Program-made: the position numbers and the translations under genes
Origin: Enhydrobacter sp.
GTDB taxonomy: Bacteria > Pseudomonadota > Alphaproteobacteria > Reyranellales > Reyranellaceae
NCBI GenBank assembly: GCA_026126105.1
Contig: JAHCJV010000037.1
Span: 1 to 52,495, forward strand
DNA length: 52,495 nucleotides
Direction: 5' to 3'
In this document: one piece after another, positions 50,683 through 52,495 of the stretch
Numbering within the stretch: position 1 is the stretch's first letter
Layout: each line of letters opens with the position of its first letter
The notes under the pieces: model-generated
Told to the model about the DNA's origin: nothing
Databases searched by the model: none
Seen by the model: the letters and a program-made list of their open reading frames with translations, nothing else

Positions 50683-50702
50683 GCGGGATCGTCCGATCCC
50701 GC
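50683..50702. promoter_or_regulatory. 9-bp inverted repeat upstream of the efflux operon
   Basis: GCGGGATCG (50683-50691) and CGATCCCGC (50694-50702) are separated by 2 bp, forming an operator-like dyad 47 bp upstream of the adaptor start. A 2-nt loop is too tight for an RNA hairpin, so a DNA-binding site is more likely. No regulator gene (CueR, CusR or ArsR) is adjacent, so the factor is unknown. Confidence 0.45.
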
Positions 50703-51220
50703 CAGAGGGGCCCGGTAACCGAAGGCGATATGGAGATGGCATGCCAAGCCCAAAACGCAAGGGCCGCGGACGCCGTGAGTCGCATCTTTGAAGAACGCAG
50801 GTTCGGCTACGGTGGCACCGATGCCGTCGGGTGACTTCCGGTGGACACTGACGGTAACCGTGCTGCCTAGCTGCGGTGACCGCGGTCGATTCGCCGATGC
50901 GTCGGCAGGGGCACGCCGGCGATGTGGCGCATCGGGCCGATTTCAAAACCATGGAAGGCAAGGAGGGCCAGTCGGTGCGCCGGGCCGGACGGCGCGAACT
51001 TCGATCGCGCGGGGCGGGTCATGACACAAAGAGCTCGGGGTCGGCGGCCGAGAAAGGAACAATCCTGAACCATGCCGAAGCTGAAGAGCAGCTCTGGAGA
51101 GTAAAGCGCGCAACAGACGGCGAGAACTCCGGCGAAGTCTTCAGGCCCTCAGGATCAGATGAACCCAGACGAGCTTTAGAATTCTCCGTAAACGCTTGAT
51201 CGGCGTCAGAGGCTGTCCTG
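50703..51220. other. stretch without a recognised gene
   Basis: These 518 bases lie between the efflux operon promoter and the end of uvrA. An open frame of 107 codons (50876-51199, plus) has no ribosome binding site, and its composition is unlike a real protein (scattered Arg/Gly/Glu with no hydrophobic core). I see no tRNA, repeat or transposase remnant. The 3' side is AT-richer (CTTTAGAATTCTCCGTAAAC), which might hold an unrecognised promoter or small RNA. Confidence 0.5.
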
Positions 51221-52495
51221 TCACGCCCGCTTCTTCGCCGAGCCGCTGCGCGGCAGCAGGCGGGCGAGGTATTGCCCCGTGTAGCTCTCGGGCACCTTGA
51301 CGATCTCCTCGGGCGGGCCCTCGGCGACGAGGCGGCCGCCTCCGGTGCCGCCGTCGGGACCCATGTCGAGGACCCAGTCGGCGGTCTTGATGACTTCGAG
51401 ATTGTGTTCGATCACCAGCACCGTGTTGCCGCCCTCGACCAGGCGATGCAGCACCTCCAGAAGCTTGCGCACGTCCTCGAAATGCAGGCCGGTTGTCGGC
51501 TCGTCAAGGATATAGAGCGTGCGGCCCGTGGCGCGGCGCGACAGCTCCTTGGCGAGCTTCACCCGCTGCGCCTCGCCGCCCGACAGGGTCGTCGCCTGCT
51601 GGCCGATATGGATGTAGCCCAGGCCAACCTGCTGCAGGGTCAGGAGCTTGTCGCGGATCACCGGCACGGCCTTGAAGAACTCGCAGCCCTCGTCGACCGT
51701 CATGTCGAGCACGTCGGCGATCGACCTGCCGCGGAAATGGATCTCGAGCGTCTCGCGGTTGTAGCGCTTGCCTTTGCAGACGTCGCACTGGACGTAGACA
51801 TCCGGCAGGAAATGCATCTCGATCTTGATGACGCCGTCGCCCTGGCAGGCCTCGCAGCGCCCGCCCTTGACGTTGAAGGAGAAGCGGCCGGGCTTGTAGC
51901 CGCGCTCGGTCGATTCGGGGAGCTGGGCGAACCAGTCGCGGATCGGCGAGAAGGCGCCGGTGTAGGTCGCCGGGTTGGAGCGCGGCGTGCGCCCGATCGG
52001 CGACTGGTCGATGTCGATGACCTTGTCGAGGTGGCCGAGGCCGTCGAGCCCGGCATGCTCGCCGGGGTGCTCGCGCGCGCCATTCAGCCGGCGCGCCAGC
52101 GCCTTGTAGAGCGTCTCGACGATCAGGGTGCTCTTGCCCGAGCCCGAGACGCCGGTGACGCAGGTGAAGGTGCCGAGCGGGATGCTGGCGGTGACGTTCT
52201 GCAGGTTGTTGGCCCTCGCGCCCTTGACCGTCAGCCAGCGGCCGCCTTTCGCCGCGGGCACGCGCCGCATCTTGGGAACGGGTATCTGGCGAAAGCCGGA
52301 GAGATACTGCCCGGTGAGGCTCGCGCTGTTGCGCATGACCTCCTCGGGCGTGCCCTCGGCGATCACCTTGCCGCCGTGCGCGCCGGCGCCCGGGCCCATG
52401 TCGACCACATGGTCGGCGGCGCGAATCGCGTCCTCGTCGTGTTCGACCACCAGCACCGTGTTGCCGAGGTCGCGCAGGCGGGTCAGCGTCTTCAG
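51221..52495 (-). CDS. uvrA: excinuclease ABC subunit A, 5' end cut off by window
   Basis: The C-terminal 424 codons of UvrA, the damage-sensing ABC ATPase of nucleotide excision repair. Seen: the end of the first ABC half (VVEHDEDAIRAADHVVDMGP), the second Walker A VTGVSGSGKSTL, the zinc-binding CEACQGDGVIKIEMHF then CDVCKG, the signature LSGGEAQRVKLAKEL, and Walker B LYILDEPTTGLH. The full protein is about 950 residues, so more than half lies beyond the right edge. The first Met of this frame is internal, so no start is called. Confidence 0.97.
   Translation of the reverse strand: MKTLTRLRDLGNTVLVVEHDEDAIRAADHVVDMGPGAGAHGGKVIAEGTPEEVMRNSASLTGQYLSGFRQIPVPKMRRVPAAKGGRWLTVKGARANNLQNVTASIPLGTFTCVTGVSGSGKSTLIVETLYKALARRLNGAREHPGEHAGLDGLGHLDKVIDIDQSPIGRTPRSNPATYTGAFSPIRDWFAQLPESTERGYKPGRFSFNVKGGRCEACQGDGVIKIEMHFLPDVYVQCDVCKGKRYNRETLEIHFRGRSIADVLDMTVDEGCEFFKAVPVIRDKLLTLQQVGLGYIHIGQQATTLSGGEAQRVKLAKELSRRATGRTLYILDEPTTGLHFEDVRKLLEVLHRLVEGGNTVLVIEHNLEVIKTADWVLDMGPDGGTGGGRLVAEGPPEEIVKVPESYTGQYLARLLPRSGSAKKRA

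Noticed and set aside
50876..51199. A possible 107-residue protein between the efflux operon and uvrA
   Set aside because: It has no ribosome binding site, hydrophobic core or motif, and low Ala/Leu content compared with real genes here. It was kept only as unannotated sequence.

Overview
The window is GC-rich, gene-dense chromosomal DNA, most probably from an alphaproteobacterium. The basis is a TrcR-type DUF1013 protein, a DUF1192 protein, two DUF2272 lipoproteins, the strong GC bias at third codon positions, and the housekeeping genes uvrA, fabI, aroC, pdxH, sppA and metY. I cannot fix the genus from sequence alone. No rRNA, tRNA, CRISPR array, phage or intact insertion sequence was seen. 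Both edges cut genes: an acyl-CoA carboxylase beta subunit at the left and uvrA at the right.

Layout. 1-2.7 kb: an SDR/carboxyltransferase pair reading left, with a MerR-type operator in its promoter, and a divergent SCP2 protein. 2.7-5.4 kb: a CGNR zinc-finger protein divergent from a VOC protein across paired palindromes, then a decayed stretch (frameshifted and truncated DUF421 gene, a possible SDR relic) around an ion-channel-like gene and a lipoprotein. 5.4-11.3 kb: a leftward run of GNAT, acyl-CoA ligase, lipoprotein, gamma-glutamyltransferase and glycoside-hydrolase-like genes. 11.3-16.6 kb: two DUF2272 lipoproteins bracket an ABC permease relic, an MFS transporter, an XRE regulator and a GMC oxidoreductase. 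16.7-17.8 kb: a NUDIX/HAD pair. 17.8-23.1 kb: an AfuA-type ABC importer operon with a class II cyclic-nucleotide phosphodiesterase-like gene inserted in it. 23.1-25 kb: VOC protein, gamma carbonic anhydrase and a small exported protein with a clear terminator. 25-30 kb: a MerR regulator heading an acyl-CoA catabolism operon (acyl-CoA dehydrogenase, enoyl-CoA hydratase, DUF6306-like protein, MBL hydrolase, GNAT). 30-33.3 kb: another enoyl-CoA hydratase, an exported protein, an OmpA-family porin and TrcR. 33.4-38.9 kb: quinone oxidoreductase, DUF1192, then metY, alpha/beta hydrolase, SDR, DUF169 and 2'-5' RNA ligase-like genes. 38.9-43.1 kb: leftward fabI, aroC, PH-like membrane protein and sppA. 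43.2-46.2 kb: pdxH, CDF metal transporter and a fused phosphotransferase/P-loop kinase. 46.2-50.6 kb: a CusBA/CzcBA-type metal efflux pair. 50.7-51.2 kb: a stretch without recognisable genes, then uvrA.

The best regulatory story is a two-site MerR regulon. The near-identical 22-bp palindromes at 2298-2319 and 25033-25054 lie in the promoters of two acyl-CoA catabolic operons 23 kb apart, one of which starts with the likely regulator gene. This fits coordinated control of branched-chain or terpenoid acyl-CoA breakdown, resembling LiuR/Liu or Atu systems. No clearly novel defence or mobile system was found. The most unusual items are the phosphodiesterase inside the importer operon, the sequestered Shine-Dalgarno between two acyl-CoA genes, the 5-bp tandem-repeat frameshift in DUF421, and the altered selectivity filter in the ion-channel-like protein.
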